Assembly: GCA_023389575.1 (NCBI GenBank)
Contig: JAEWEG010000008.1
Span: 1-38,854 of the forward strand
DNA: 38,854 nucleotides
Direction: 5' to 3'
From: Chloroflexota bacterium
GTDB lineage: Bacteria; Chloroflexota; Chloroflexia; Thermomicrobiales; UBA6265
Position numbers and translations under genes: made by a program. This document shows, piece by piece, positions 23,869-31,417 of the stretch. The notes under the pieces are model-generated. The model was not told where the DNA came from. It worked only from the letters and a program-made list of their open reading frames with translations, and did not search any database. Positions within the stretch are counted from its first letter, which is position 1. Each line of letters opens with the position of its first letter.

Positions 23869-24627
23869 CTACATGTTGTAGCCGCCAGACGCCTCGATGT
23901 TCTGCCCGGTGATCCACCGGCACTCCTCAGAAACCAGCGCCGCGATCACCATCCCGATGTCCTCCGGCTCTCCCACGTGCCCGAAGGCCGTTTTCGCCGC
24001 GATCGGCTCGATCAACTCCGGGTACTTCGCGAACGCATCTCCCCCCAGGCGGGTCCTGGTCGCGCCCGGCGAAACCGAATTGACTCGAATGCCGCGCTTG
24101 CTGAACTCCCTGGCCATGTACTGGGTGAGCACGACCATGCCGCCCTTCATCGAACCGTACGCCGAGTACCCGGGCTCCATTCCGGAGAAAAGCGCGGTGT
24201 TGCTGGTGGTGTTGACGATCGCCCCGCCGTCCTCCAGCAACGGAAGGAGCGTCTGCGTCAGGAAGTAAGGCCCCTTGAACAAAACGCGCATGAGCTCATC
24301 GAACATCTCCTCCGAGGTGTTTTCCAAAAGGGCCGACCTGGCGATACCGGCGTTGTTCACCAGGCTGGTGAAGGAATCGGTGTTCCAGGTGTCCTTCAAA
24401 GCCTTCGACACCGCGTCCCGGAAGGCCGGGAACGACTCGCTGTTGCCAACGTCCAGCGAAAGCGCCACGGCCCGGCCACCGGCCCGCTCGATGGTGGCGA
24501 CCGCCTCGGAGGCGCCCTGGCCATTCCGTCCGTAGGTGAGTATGACGCCCGCGCCGCGCCGGGCGATCTCGATCGCCGCGCTCTTGCCAATACCCGAGCT
24601 ACCGCCTGTAACAATCGCAACCGTCAT
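23869..24627 (-). CDS. Short-chain dehydrogenase/reductase (classical SDR)
   Basis: 252 aa. The Rossmann NAD(P) motif GGSSGIGKSAA starts at residue 8. NNAG is present, and the catalytic Ser/Tyr/Lys are in 'NTTSNTALFSGMEPGYSAYGSMKGGMV' (Y-x-x-x-K as YGSMK). 'SPGATRTRLGGDAF' is the usual post-catalytic loop, and the end 'WITGQNIEASGGYNM' matches the family finish 'G..I.VDGG'. Arg at the end of beta-2 (TYGRNGQGA) hints at NADP preference. ATG 24627 with AGGAG upstream is chosen over the in-frame 24699. It is divergent from an AraC regulator that probably controls it, a common pairing. Substrate unknown. Confidence 0.92.
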   Translation of the reverse strand: MTVAIVTGGSSGIGKSAAIEIARRGAGVILTYGRNGQGASEAVATIERAGGRAVALSLDVGNSESFPAFRDAVSKALKDTWNTDSFTSLVNNAGIARSALLENTSEEMFDELMRVLFKGPYFLTQTLLPLLEDGGAIVNTTSNTALFSGMEPGYSAYGSMKGGMVVLTQYMAREFSKRGIRVNSVSPGATRTRLGGDAFAKYPELIEPIAAKTAFGHVGEPEDIGMVIAALVSEECRWITGQNIEASGGYNM

Positions 24628-24858
24628 GAGAAGACTCCTGATCCTGTGATTCGTGGTTCCTGACCGGGCCATCGACACGACGCCCGCCTGGTCGTCCACG
24701 AGTGCTTGCGTGGCTGGCCGAAAGCGTTCCGGCCATGATTCGATTACAGCAGTAGAAGGGGCGGAACCTGTAGAACGATTCTCGCCACCTCTTGCACGAT
24801 CCTGCTCTTCACGCCAGAAACAGGTGACTGGTGACGGAGGCGCTGCTACGATCGGATC

Positions 24859-25770
24859 ATGAGCATCGATGAGCTACGCACACTGATTGAACGGCACGCC
24901 GGGCACGGAACCACCACCGCCATCGATGGCGTGCTCGTTTCCAGGGTGATTGAGTCGACCCCACCGGCCGCGTCCATGTCAGGCACGATCCTCGCGATCG
25001 TGGCTCAGGGCACCAAGCGCCTGGCGATCGGCGATCGCGTGCTCGAGTACCGCGCCGGGCAATACCTGGTTGCCTCGGTCGACCTGCCGGTGACCGGTCA
25101 CTTCATTGAGGCGAGTCCCGCCGAGCCCGCGCTGGGATTCGGCATGGTGTTGCGGCCGTCCGTGGTCGCCTCGTTGCTGCTCGAGCATCCTGTGAACCAT
25201 CGCGGTGGCGCACGCGGCGAACTTGCCGCGGCCGGCATCGCGGTCAGCGACGCGCCGATCGAACTGATCGACGCCGCCACGCGGATGCTGAGGCTCCTCG
25301 ACCACCCGCGCGACGCGCCCGTGCTCGCGCCGCTGATCGAGCGCGAAATCCTGTGGCGATTGATCACCGGCGAGCAGGGCGCCACCGTCCGCCAGCTCGG
25401 CCTGGCCGGAAGCAACCTCTCCAGGATAAGCCACACCATCGCCTGGCTCCGCGAACATCACGCCGAAGCCATTCGCATCGAAGATCTGGCGGACATGGCC
25501 GGCATGAGCGTTTCGGCCTTTCACCGGAGTTTCCGGGCCGTGGCCTCGATGAGCCCAATCCAGTTCCAGAAGCAAATGCGCCTCCGGGAAGCACGCCTGC
25601 GGCTCGTGACCCACCCCAACGATGTCGCGGGCGCAGGCTACGCGGTCGGTTACGACAGCCCGTCGCAGTTCAGCCGGGAATATCGCCGCCAGTTTGGGGT
25701 GCCTCCGGGGAAGGACGCCGCGCTACTGCGTCAATCGCCCCGGTTCGACGCCCAACCGGCCATCCCGTAA
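24859..25770 (+). CDS. AraC-family transcriptional regulator
   Basis: 303 aa. Residues 1-150 match the N-terminal domain of the AraC_N (YqhC/cupin-like) group: DGVLVSRVIESTPPAASMSGTILAIVAQGTKRLAIGDRVLEYRAGQYLVASVDLPVTGH. The C-terminal 100 residues hold two HTHs: IRIEDLADMAGMSVSAFHRSFRAVASMSPIQFQKQMRLREAR and VAGAGYAVGYDSPSQFSREYRRQFGVPP. Regulators of this group usually activate an adjacent oxidoreductase in response to aldehydes or oxidants. That fits the divergent SDR 231 bases away. The ATG at 24859 has only GGATC close by; a GGAGG lies 18 bases upstream. Confidence 0.93.
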   Translation: MSIDELRTLIERHAGHGTTTAIDGVLVSRVIESTPPAASMSGTILAIVAQGTKRLAIGDRVLEYRAGQYLVASVDLPVTGHFIEASPAEPALGFGMVLRPSVVASLLLEHPVNHRGGARGELAAAGIAVSDAPIELIDAATRMLRLLDHPRDAPVLAPLIEREILWRLITGEQGATVRQLGLAGSNLSRISHTIAWLREHHAEAIRIEDLADMAGMSVSAFHRSFRAVASMSPIQFQKQMRLREARLRLVTHPNDVAGAGYAVGYDSPSQFSREYRRQFGVPPGKDAALLRQSPRFDAQPAIP

Positions 25771-25844
25771 ACCCGACGCGACGAAGGCCGGGCGTGATGC
25801 CCAGCCCTCATTACACTCGCCGATCAGAGTTGTGCCTTGTTCGA

Positions 25845-26399
25845 TCAATGACCGTCCGTTTTGGCGTGCACCAGCGAGAAGACGCTGACCGCGATCACCA
25901 CCGTGGATACCGCCGCGCCAAAGTAGAGGATCTCGATTCCATCGAGCCAGACGATCGCGTCACCCAGGAACGTCACCACCAGCAACACGACCACCACGTT
26001 GATGATCTGCGTCTTGAGCTGGTTCAGGCTGTGCACCTGCATCCAGCCCGGAACTGGCAGCTGGTCGTCGATGAACAACTGGTACATGCCAATCGCCACG
26101 ACGTACAGCACCATGCCCAGCAGGAAGAAATCGGTCATCTCGATCAGTTCAACGGCCAGGTGCTGCGCCGCCGACAGGTCGTATGACGACTCCACGAACG
26201 CGTGATAGATCCCCTTCGCCAGCACGGCCATGCTGAACACGAACATCGCCAGGCTGGCGATCAGCACCCCAACGATCGCCAGCATGATCCCGAACCGCGA
26301 CGTTCCCGCCAGGAGCGCCAGCTTCGGGTAGTGCGACGGCGTGCCCACGAACCCAGGCTGTTCATCCCCACCATCGCCCCAACCGGATTGTTCGAACAT
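25845..26399 (-). CDS. YqhA family (UPF0114) membrane protein
   Basis: 184 aa with about four hydrophobic segments (FGIMLAIVGVLIASLAMFVFSMAVL, FFLLGMVLYVVAIGMYQLFID, IINVVVVLLVVTFLGDAIV, VSTVVIAVSVFSLVHA). The family signature is clear: 'ELIEMTDFFLLGMVLYVVAIGMYQLFIDDQLPVPGWMQVHSLNQLKTQIINVVVV'. UPF0114 proteins are inner-membrane proteins of unknown function found widely in bacteria. The gene ends 74 bases after the AraC stop, convergent with it. Its start is only 3 bases from the stop of the TetR gene, same strand, so the two are probably one operon and the TetR repressor may also control it. An acidic, Gly-rich N-terminus of 30 residues precedes the first helix. Confidence 0.88.
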   Translation of the reverse strand: MFEQSGWGDGGDEQPGFVGTPSHYPKLALLAGTSRFGIMLAIVGVLIASLAMFVFSMAVLAKGIYHAFVESSYDLSAAQHLAVELIEMTDFFLLGMVLYVVAIGMYQLFIDDQLPVPGWMQVHSLNQLKTQIINVVVVLLVVTFLGDAIVWLDGIEILYFGAAVSTVVIAVSVFSLVHAKTDGH

Positions 26400-26402
26400 C
26401 CG

Positions 26403-27071
26403 TTACACCTCTCCCCCCGCCGCCAGACCACAGGCGAGCGTTTCTACCGTATCCGGACGTAACGCCGCCGGTGCATTCCGAAGCCCCGCCAGCAGGATAT
26501 CGACCAGCGTTTCCGCCAGTTCCCTGGAGAGCGGTGGACCTGGCCGTCCCATCTTGCGAACCCACCCCTGGGCCCACAGCAGGCCGGTGAACACCGTCGC
26601 CGCCAGGTGGGGATCGACCGCCGGCAATTCGCCTCGCTCCGTGGCCTTGAGGAAGATACCCTCGATCGCCTCCCATGGGAATGACTGGGTGGCGTTCAAA
26701 TCGTCGCGTGCGGATTCGGGCAAATGCTGGTGAACATCGGACATCAGGCGGCCGAAATCGGCCCGGCTCCGCTGGAACGCCCGCCAGCCAAGTTCCACCA
26801 GTTGCTCTCGCGCGGTGTCGCCCTGTTCGATGGCCTGTTCGAGGTCGGCCCGCAGCCGTTCCATCTCCTTCCGCACCACCGCCAGGAACAATTCGTCCTT
26901 GTCGCGGAAGTAGTGGTACAGCGTGGCCTTGTGGATGCCGGACGCGGTGGCGATCTGCTGCATCGAGACCACCTTGTAGCCCTGCTCAACGAAGAGCGGC
27001 TGGGCGGCGAGGATGATCCGCAGCCTGCCATCTGGTTCCACTGGTTGTGCCGTTACAGCCTCGTTGATCAT
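26403..27071 (-). CDS. TetR-family transcriptional regulator
   Basis: 222 aa. The HTH is textbook: RLRIILAAQPLFVEQGYKVVSMQQIATASGIHKATLYHYFRDKDELFLAVV. The C-terminal domain contains 'LLWAQGWVRKMGRPGPPLSRELAETLVDILLAG', similar to the TetR_C domains of AcrR-like regulators. ATG 27071 (GGGATGTC upstream) is preferred to 27101. It faces a DHA2-type exporter, with a perfect 18-bp palindrome in the gap, and is followed by the YqhA-like gene. This supports autoregulation and control of the pump, relieved by a hydrophobic ligand that is not known. Confidence 0.92.
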   Translation of the reverse strand: MINEAVTAQPVEPDGRLRIILAAQPLFVEQGYKVVSMQQIATASGIHKATLYHYFRDKDELFLAVVRKEMERLRADLEQAIEQGDTAREQLVELGWRAFQRSRADFGRLMSDVHQHLPESARDDLNATQSFPWEAIEGIFLKATERGELPAVDPHLAATVFTGLLWAQGWVRKMGRPGPPLSRELAETLVDILLAGLRNAPAALRPDTVETLACGLAAGGEV

Positions 27072-27143
27072 GACATCCCAGCCAGCGAATCGGCCGGGCA
27101 TTGACAGCCCGGATTTCGACCATTATAGTCGGTGATCGGCGAC

Positions 27144-27161
27144 CAACCAACCGGTTGGTTG
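27144..27161. promoter_or_regulatory. Perfect 18-bp palindrome, TetR operator candidate
   Basis: CAACCAACCGGTTGGTTG, a perfect palindrome without spacer, lies between the TetR gene (start 27071) and the DHA2 exporter (start 27250). CCAACCGGTTGG-type sites are well known for TetR-family repressors of efflux genes. A TATAGT box (27124-27129) lies just upstream in plus orientation and could serve as a -10 element. Confidence 0.85.
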
Positions 27162-27249
27162 AGATCGAAATCACGAGTTTCCGGCAGTCGTCCGATCCCA
27201 CCTCGCCTCCCCCATCACCCGTTCTCCACACCTGCCGCAGGAGAGTTCC

Positions 27250-28872
27250 ATGGCCCAAGCTCCGGCTCAGCAACCGCCTTCACACGACCTGCCCGCGGAG
27301 TTCAGCCACAGGCAAATCCTGGTTATCGTCGGCGGTCTCATCACCGGCATGATGCTGGCCGCGCTCGACCAGAGCATCGTCAGCACCGCCCTCCCGCGCA
27401 TCGTCAGCGACCTCGGCGGCCTCAACCACCTGGCCTGGGTGGTCACCGCCTACCTGCTCACCTCCACCGCCGTCACCCCGCTCTGGGGCAAGATCTCCGA
27501 CCTCTATGGCCGCCGGGTCATTTTCCAGACCACTATCGTCATCTTCCTGATCGGCTCGGCGCTGTGCGGCCTCTCCCAGAACATGCCCCAGCTCATCGCC
27601 TTCCGTGCGATCCAGGGTATCGGCGGTGGCGGCCTGATGGCGATCGCCTTCGCCATCATCGGCGATGTCATCCCGGCCCGCGAGCGTGGCCGTTACCAGG
27701 GGTATTTCGGGGCCGTGTTCGGCCTCTCCAGCATCGCCGGCCCATTGCTGGGCGGATGGCTGACCGATGCCATAAACTGGCGCTGGATCTTCTACATCAA
27801 CCTGCCCTTGGGCGCCGTCGCCCTCGTCGTCACCTCGATGGCGCTGAAGATGCCGGTGGTCAAGCGCAACCACAAGATCGACTATCTCGGCGCGTCGGTC
27901 ATCGTGGCGGCCGTCACCTCGTTCCTGCTCTACCTCAACTGGGCCGGGGAGCACTTCGGCTGGCCCGATCCGCGCGCCCTCGCCCTGGTGATCGCCTCGG
28001 CTGTCCTGGCCGTCGCCTTCGTCTTCATCGAACTCCGGGCCGAGGAACCAATCATCCCGATGCGGCTGTTCCGCAACCAGATCTTCACGGTCGGCAACCT
28101 GTTCACCTTCCTGATCGGGTTTGCCATGTTCGCCGGGGCCATCTTCCTGCCGCTCTTCTTCCAGACCGCGATGGGCATGTCGCCAACCCGCTCGGGCCTG
28201 GCCATGCTGCCGATGGTGGCGGGCATGTTCAGCATGTCGATCACCTCTGGCCTGCTGATCACCAAGACCGGCAAATACAAGATTTTCCCAATCATCGGAT
28301 CCATCATCCTGATCGGGGCGATGTTCCTGCTCAGCACCATCAAGTTCGACACGCCCTACTGGAACATCGCCATCTACGCCTTCTTCTTCGGCATCGGCCT
28401 CGGCCTGGCGATGATGACCATCGTCACCCCGGTCCAGAACGCCGTCGACTTCCGCGACATGGGCGTGGCAACCTCCACCATCACCTTCGTCCGCTCGCTG
28501 GGCGGCGCCATTGGCGTGGCCCTGTTCGGGGCGATCATGAACTCCCGGTTGGCCGCCTACCTCGCCGACGAAATTGGCGAGCAGTTCGGGGCGATGTCCG
28601 GCGGCGAGATCAACACCAACAATGTCGAGGCAATCCAGAACCTGGCCGAGCCGCTGAAGTCCGAGGTGCTGACCGCCTACACCCAAGCCATCACCGACAT
28701 CTACCTGATGTCGATCCCGATCATCGTGGTCGCCCTGGTCGTCGTCCTCTTCCTAAAGGAAATCCCGCTGCGAACGCGGATGGCTCAGGAAGTCCAGCGA
28801 TCCCCCGACCCCGGCGAGGCGGCCGAGGAGGACGCGGCGGAGCCCCAGGTCCCAGCCTTCTCCGGCCACTGA
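27250..28872 (+). CDS. DHA2-family MFS exporter (EmrB/QacA type, 14 TM)
   Basis: 540 aa, normal for the 14-helix drug:H+ antiporter-2 family. Visible motifs are helix 1 with motif D1 (GMMLAALDQSIVSTALPRIVSDLGG), motif A (GKISDLYGRRVIF), motif B (LIAFRAIQGIGGGGLM) and motif C (GAVFGLSSIAGPLLGGWLTD), then INWRWIFYINLPLG. A long extracytoplasmic loop before the last helix (MNSRLAAYLADEIGEQFG...) is usual in this family. AGGAGAG sits six bases before the ATG. The neighbouring TetR gene and palindrome suggest repressible multidrug export. The C-terminus is acidic and Pro/Ala-rich. Substrate range is not predictable. Confidence 0.94.
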   Translation: MAQAPAQQPPSHDLPAEFSHRQILVIVGGLITGMMLAALDQSIVSTALPRIVSDLGGLNHLAWVVTAYLLTSTAVTPLWGKISDLYGRRVIFQTTIVIFLIGSALCGLSQNMPQLIAFRAIQGIGGGGLMAIAFAIIGDVIPARERGRYQGYFGAVFGLSSIAGPLLGGWLTDAINWRWIFYINLPLGAVALVVTSMALKMPVVKRNHKIDYLGASVIVAAVTSFLLYLNWAGEHFGWPDPRALALVIASAVLAVAFVFIELRAEEPIIPMRLFRNQIFTVGNLFTFLIGFAMFAGAIFLPLFFQTAMGMSPTRSGLAMLPMVAGMFSMSITSGLLITKTGKYKIFPIIGSIILIGAMFLLSTIKFDTPYWNIAIYAFFFGIGLGLAMMTIVTPVQNAVDFRDMGVATSTITFVRSLGGAIGVALFGAIMNSRLAAYLADEIGEQFGAMSGGEINTNNVEAIQNLAEPLKSEVLTAYTQAITDIYLMSIPIIVVALVVVLFLKEIPLRTRMAQEVQRSPDPGEAAEEDAAEPQVPAFSGH

Positions 28873-28896
28873 TCCCATTCCATCGCGCCTCAAACG

Positions 28897-28933
28897 GAAG
28901 CGCCCCCGCCGGAATATCCGGCGGGGGCGCTTC
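28897..28933. terminator. Bidirectional terminator between the exporter and Dps genes
   Basis: Perfect 17-bp G/C-rich stem (left arm 28897-28913, right arm 28917-28933) with a 3-nt loop. The right arm ends in TTCGTTC. It lies 25 bases past the exporter stop and 25 bases past the Dps stop on the other strand, so both convergent genes can use it. Confidence 0.88.
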
Positions 28934-28957
28934 GTTCAGCGTTGATTGGGAGGAAAC

Positions 28958-29467
28958 CTACTTGTCCTGCAGGTGCGCCTGCTGGAACCAGAGGTCCATG
29001 TCGGCCTGCCGGGAGATCTCGGTCAGCAGGTCGGCGGTGGTCGCGTCGCCGGCCTCGTCCGCCGCGTCGATCCCCTCGCGAATGCTGTTGGCGTAGGCGG
29101 ACCAGCGCTCCACCAGCGCGGCCACATGGTCCAGGCCGCTGGTGATATCGGTCGGGAACTCGTCGAGGGCGGAGGCCCCGGCCGACATCCGGACCGTGCC
29201 ATTGGCGTATCCACCAAGGATCACGGCGCGCTCGGCCAGCAGGTCGACCCATTCGAGGGCGTGCGCGGCATGCTCGTCGAACATCAGGTGCAACTGGTAG
29301 AACTCCTGTCCCTTCACGTTCCAGTGGGCCTGCTTGGTCTGCGTGTAGAGATCGAGCGTATCCGCAAGGTGCTGGTTGAGCTGGGCGATGACCTGCTCCC
29401 GCGTCGTCGCGGAAAGTCCCACGCCCGTCTCGAACATCCGTGCCTTCGACTTCGTCGCCGTTGCCAT
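28958..29467 (-). CDS. dps: Dps family DNA-protecting / mini-ferritin protein
   Basis: 169 aa, right length for Dps. The ferroxidase-centre motifs are present: QAHWNVKGQEFYQLHLMFDEHAAHALEWVDLLAERAV (His of 'HWNVKG' and Asp/Glu of 'FDEHA'). The usual ILGGYANG follows. The end DLWFQQAHLQDK matches the family tail. Dps dodecamers oxidise Fe(II) with hydrogen peroxide, store iron and in many species bind DNA through a basic N-terminus; here the N-terminus is MATATKSKAR, short and basic. It is a single-gene unit, divergent from the antiporter, with a 270-base promoter gap. Expression under oxidative or starvation stress is known of the family. Confidence 0.94.
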   Translation of the reverse strand: MATATKSKARMFETGVGLSATTREQVIAQLNQHLADTLDLYTQTKQAHWNVKGQEFYQLHLMFDEHAAHALEWVDLLAERAVILGGYANGTVRMSAGASALDEFPTDITSGLDHVAALVERWSAYANSIREGIDAADEAGDATTADLLTEISRQADMDLWFQQAHLQDK

Positions 29468-29737
29468 GTGGATGGGGTCCCTTCGTTCCTATACGGGCAC
29501 GCCATGTGCCCGCGTCACGAACCTGCCGCCCGGTGACGAAACGCCCCGGCCGGCCTCCGAACTGGATGCCTCAAGCATACACGCGGGCATGGCCTGGGGC
29601 TGAAAATGCCCATCGCGGCCGCGGGAGATTACCACGAACGAGCCACCCGGAACGAGAGATTCCATTGCCCGTTCGGAGTCATGACCATAGACTGATTTCC
29701 GGATTGATTGACCGGAACGCATCGTCAGGATTCCCCG

Positions 29738-31306
29738 TTGGAAACGTTTGAACTCATCGTGCTGCTCATCGTGGGCGTGGTCGCGCTGGTCTGGCTGGCC
29801 AACCGCGTCAACATTCCCTACCCCATGCTGCTGATGCTTGGTGGCCTCGCGATCGCGATCCTGCCCGGCACGCCCAGCATCGAACTGGAACCCGAGGTGG
29901 TGCTGGTCATCTTCCTGCCGCCCATCCTCTTCCAGGCCGCCCAAACCACCTCCGTGCGGGACTTCAAGGCGAACTTCTCCACCATCTCCCGGCTCGCCCT
30001 CGGGTTGGTGCTGGTCACCACGATCGCCGTCGCGGTGGTCGCCCACTGGATCATTCCCGGCATCGGCTGGCCCGCCGCCTTCGTGCTGGGCGCGGTCGTG
30101 TCGCCGCCCGACGCGGTGGCCGCCACCGCCATCTTCCAGCGGCTGGGCGCCCCCTCCCGAATCGTCACCATCCTCGAAGGCGAAAGCCTGATCAACGACG
30201 CCAGCGCCATCGTGCTCTACACCTTCGCCGTGGCGGCGGTGGTCACCGGCGAATTCTCGATGAGCGAGGCCCTGCTGGAGTTCGTCATCGTGGTCGTGGT
30301 CGGCATCCTGGTCGGCGCGGTCATCGGGCGCCTGCTCGGCCGGCTCACGGAATTGCTGAACGACGCCGCGCTGTCCCTCGTGGTGCTGCTGCTCATCCCA
30401 GTGGCCGCTTACGTGCTGGCCGAACGGCTCGGCGGTTCCGGCGTGCTGGCGGTGGTGACCGCCGGCCTGATCCACGGCTACATGACCCCACGCACCATGT
30501 CCTCCGCGCTCCGCGTGCGCAGCCTGGTGGTGTGGGACCTCGTGATCGTCGTCATCAATGGCCTGGTCTTCCTGCTCATCGGGCTTGAAATGGGTGTGCT
30601 GCTCGACACCCTCTCCGACCAGAAGCTGCTGGACGTCCTCTGGCACTCCCTGGCCGTCCTCGTCGTGCTGGTCGCGGTCCGGTTCCTGTACGTCTTCGCC
30701 ACCACCTGGAACCAGTCGCGGCGGGGCAAGGGCGGCCCGGCGCTGGACCATCGCTACCAGTTCGTCATCGCCTGGTCCGGCCTGCGCGGCGTCGTCACCC
30801 TGGCGGTCGCCCTCGCCCTGCCCCTGGTGGTGGACAGCGGCGAGGCATTCGACCACCGGGACGAAATCATCCTGATCAGCGCCATCGTGGTGGTGGTGTC
30901 GCTGTTTGGGTTCGGCCTGCCGTTGCCGTCCATCCTGAACCGCCTGAACTTCGCCCACGACGATTCCCACGATCGGGAACTGCGCCTGGCCACGGATAAG
31001 GTGTACGGCGCCATGTTCGAGCAGTACCACGAAGGAATCGAAGCCCACCCCGAACTGGCCGACTCGCTCAAGCCGCTGATCAAGCAGCTCGAAACCATGC
31101 GAGCCCGCGCCACGCACCCCGATGCCACCGGCCGCGACGGGCATGCCGCGCTGGAACTCTCACCGCGGACCCAGGTTCGCTTGCGCGCCATCGCCGCTGG
31201 CCGCGAAACGCTGATTGACCTGCGAGACAGGGGCGAGATCGGAGACGAGGTCCGGCGGATCGTCGAGAACAACCTAGACCTCGAGGAACTCCGCGTCTCC
31301 GGCTAG
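29738..31306 (+). CDS. CPA1-family Na+/H+ antiporter
   Basis: 522 aa from this start. About twelve hydrophobic segments in the first 410 residues. The family motifs are clear: 'SPPDAVAATAIFQRLGAP' (ion-site Asp) and 'EGESLINDASAIVLYTFAVAA', the NhaP/NHE signature with the conserved Asn-Asp. A Leu-rich set of helices follows, ending in 'WSGLRGVVTLAVALALPL'. The C-terminal 110 residues are cytosolic, charged and helical. No ATG fits. TTG 29738 with AGGA seven bases upstream is preferred over TTG 29708, giving MLETFELIVLLI. It exchanges Na+ (or K+) for protons for pH and salt homeostasis. It is divergent from dps; co-regulation is not shown. Confidence 0.9.
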   Translation: METFELIVLLIVGVVALVWLANRVNIPYPMLLMLGGLAIAILPGTPSIELEPEVVLVIFLPPILFQAAQTTSVRDFKANFSTISRLALGLVLVTTIAVAVVAHWIIPGIGWPAAFVLGAVVSPPDAVAATAIFQRLGAPSRIVTILEGESLINDASAIVLYTFAVAAVVTGEFSMSEALLEFVIVVVVGILVGAVIGRLLGRLTELLNDAALSLVVLLLIPVAAYVLAERLGGSGVLAVVTAGLIHGYMTPRTMSSALRVRSLVVWDLVIVVINGLVFLLIGLEMGVLLDTLSDQKLLDVLWHSLAVLVVLVAVRFLYVFATTWNQSRRGKGGPALDHRYQFVIAWSGLRGVVTLAVALALPLVVDSGEAFDHRDEIILISAIVVVVSLFGFGLPLPSILNRLNFAHDDSHDRELRLATDKVYGAMFEQYHEGIEAHPELADSLKPLIKQLETMRARATHPDATGRDGHAALELSPRTQVRLRAIAAGRETLIDLRDRGEIGDEVRRIVENNLDLEELRVSG

Positions 31307-31417
31307 TGGCGGGAACGCGGCATGGGCCCGGCGGTCAATCCAGACACGCGATGTGTCGATTGCACATAACGGTATGATGGAAGGGAACGGAAACCATTCT
31401 GAACGTCGAGGGTGCCC

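Noticed and set aside
25780..25808. Terminator between the AraC and YqhA genes
   Set aside because: Only a short imperfect hairpin (GGGC/GCCC plus a mismatch) and no U-run; not strong enough to list.
27280..28686. 468-codon minus-strand frame opposite the DHA2 exporter
   Set aside because: Asp/Glu/Gly/His-rich shadow of a membrane-protein gene; no start signal.
29489..31144. 551-codon minus-strand frame opposite the antiporter
   Set aside because: Low-complexity Asp/His/Gln/Glu composition, the usual complement of a hydrophobic gene.
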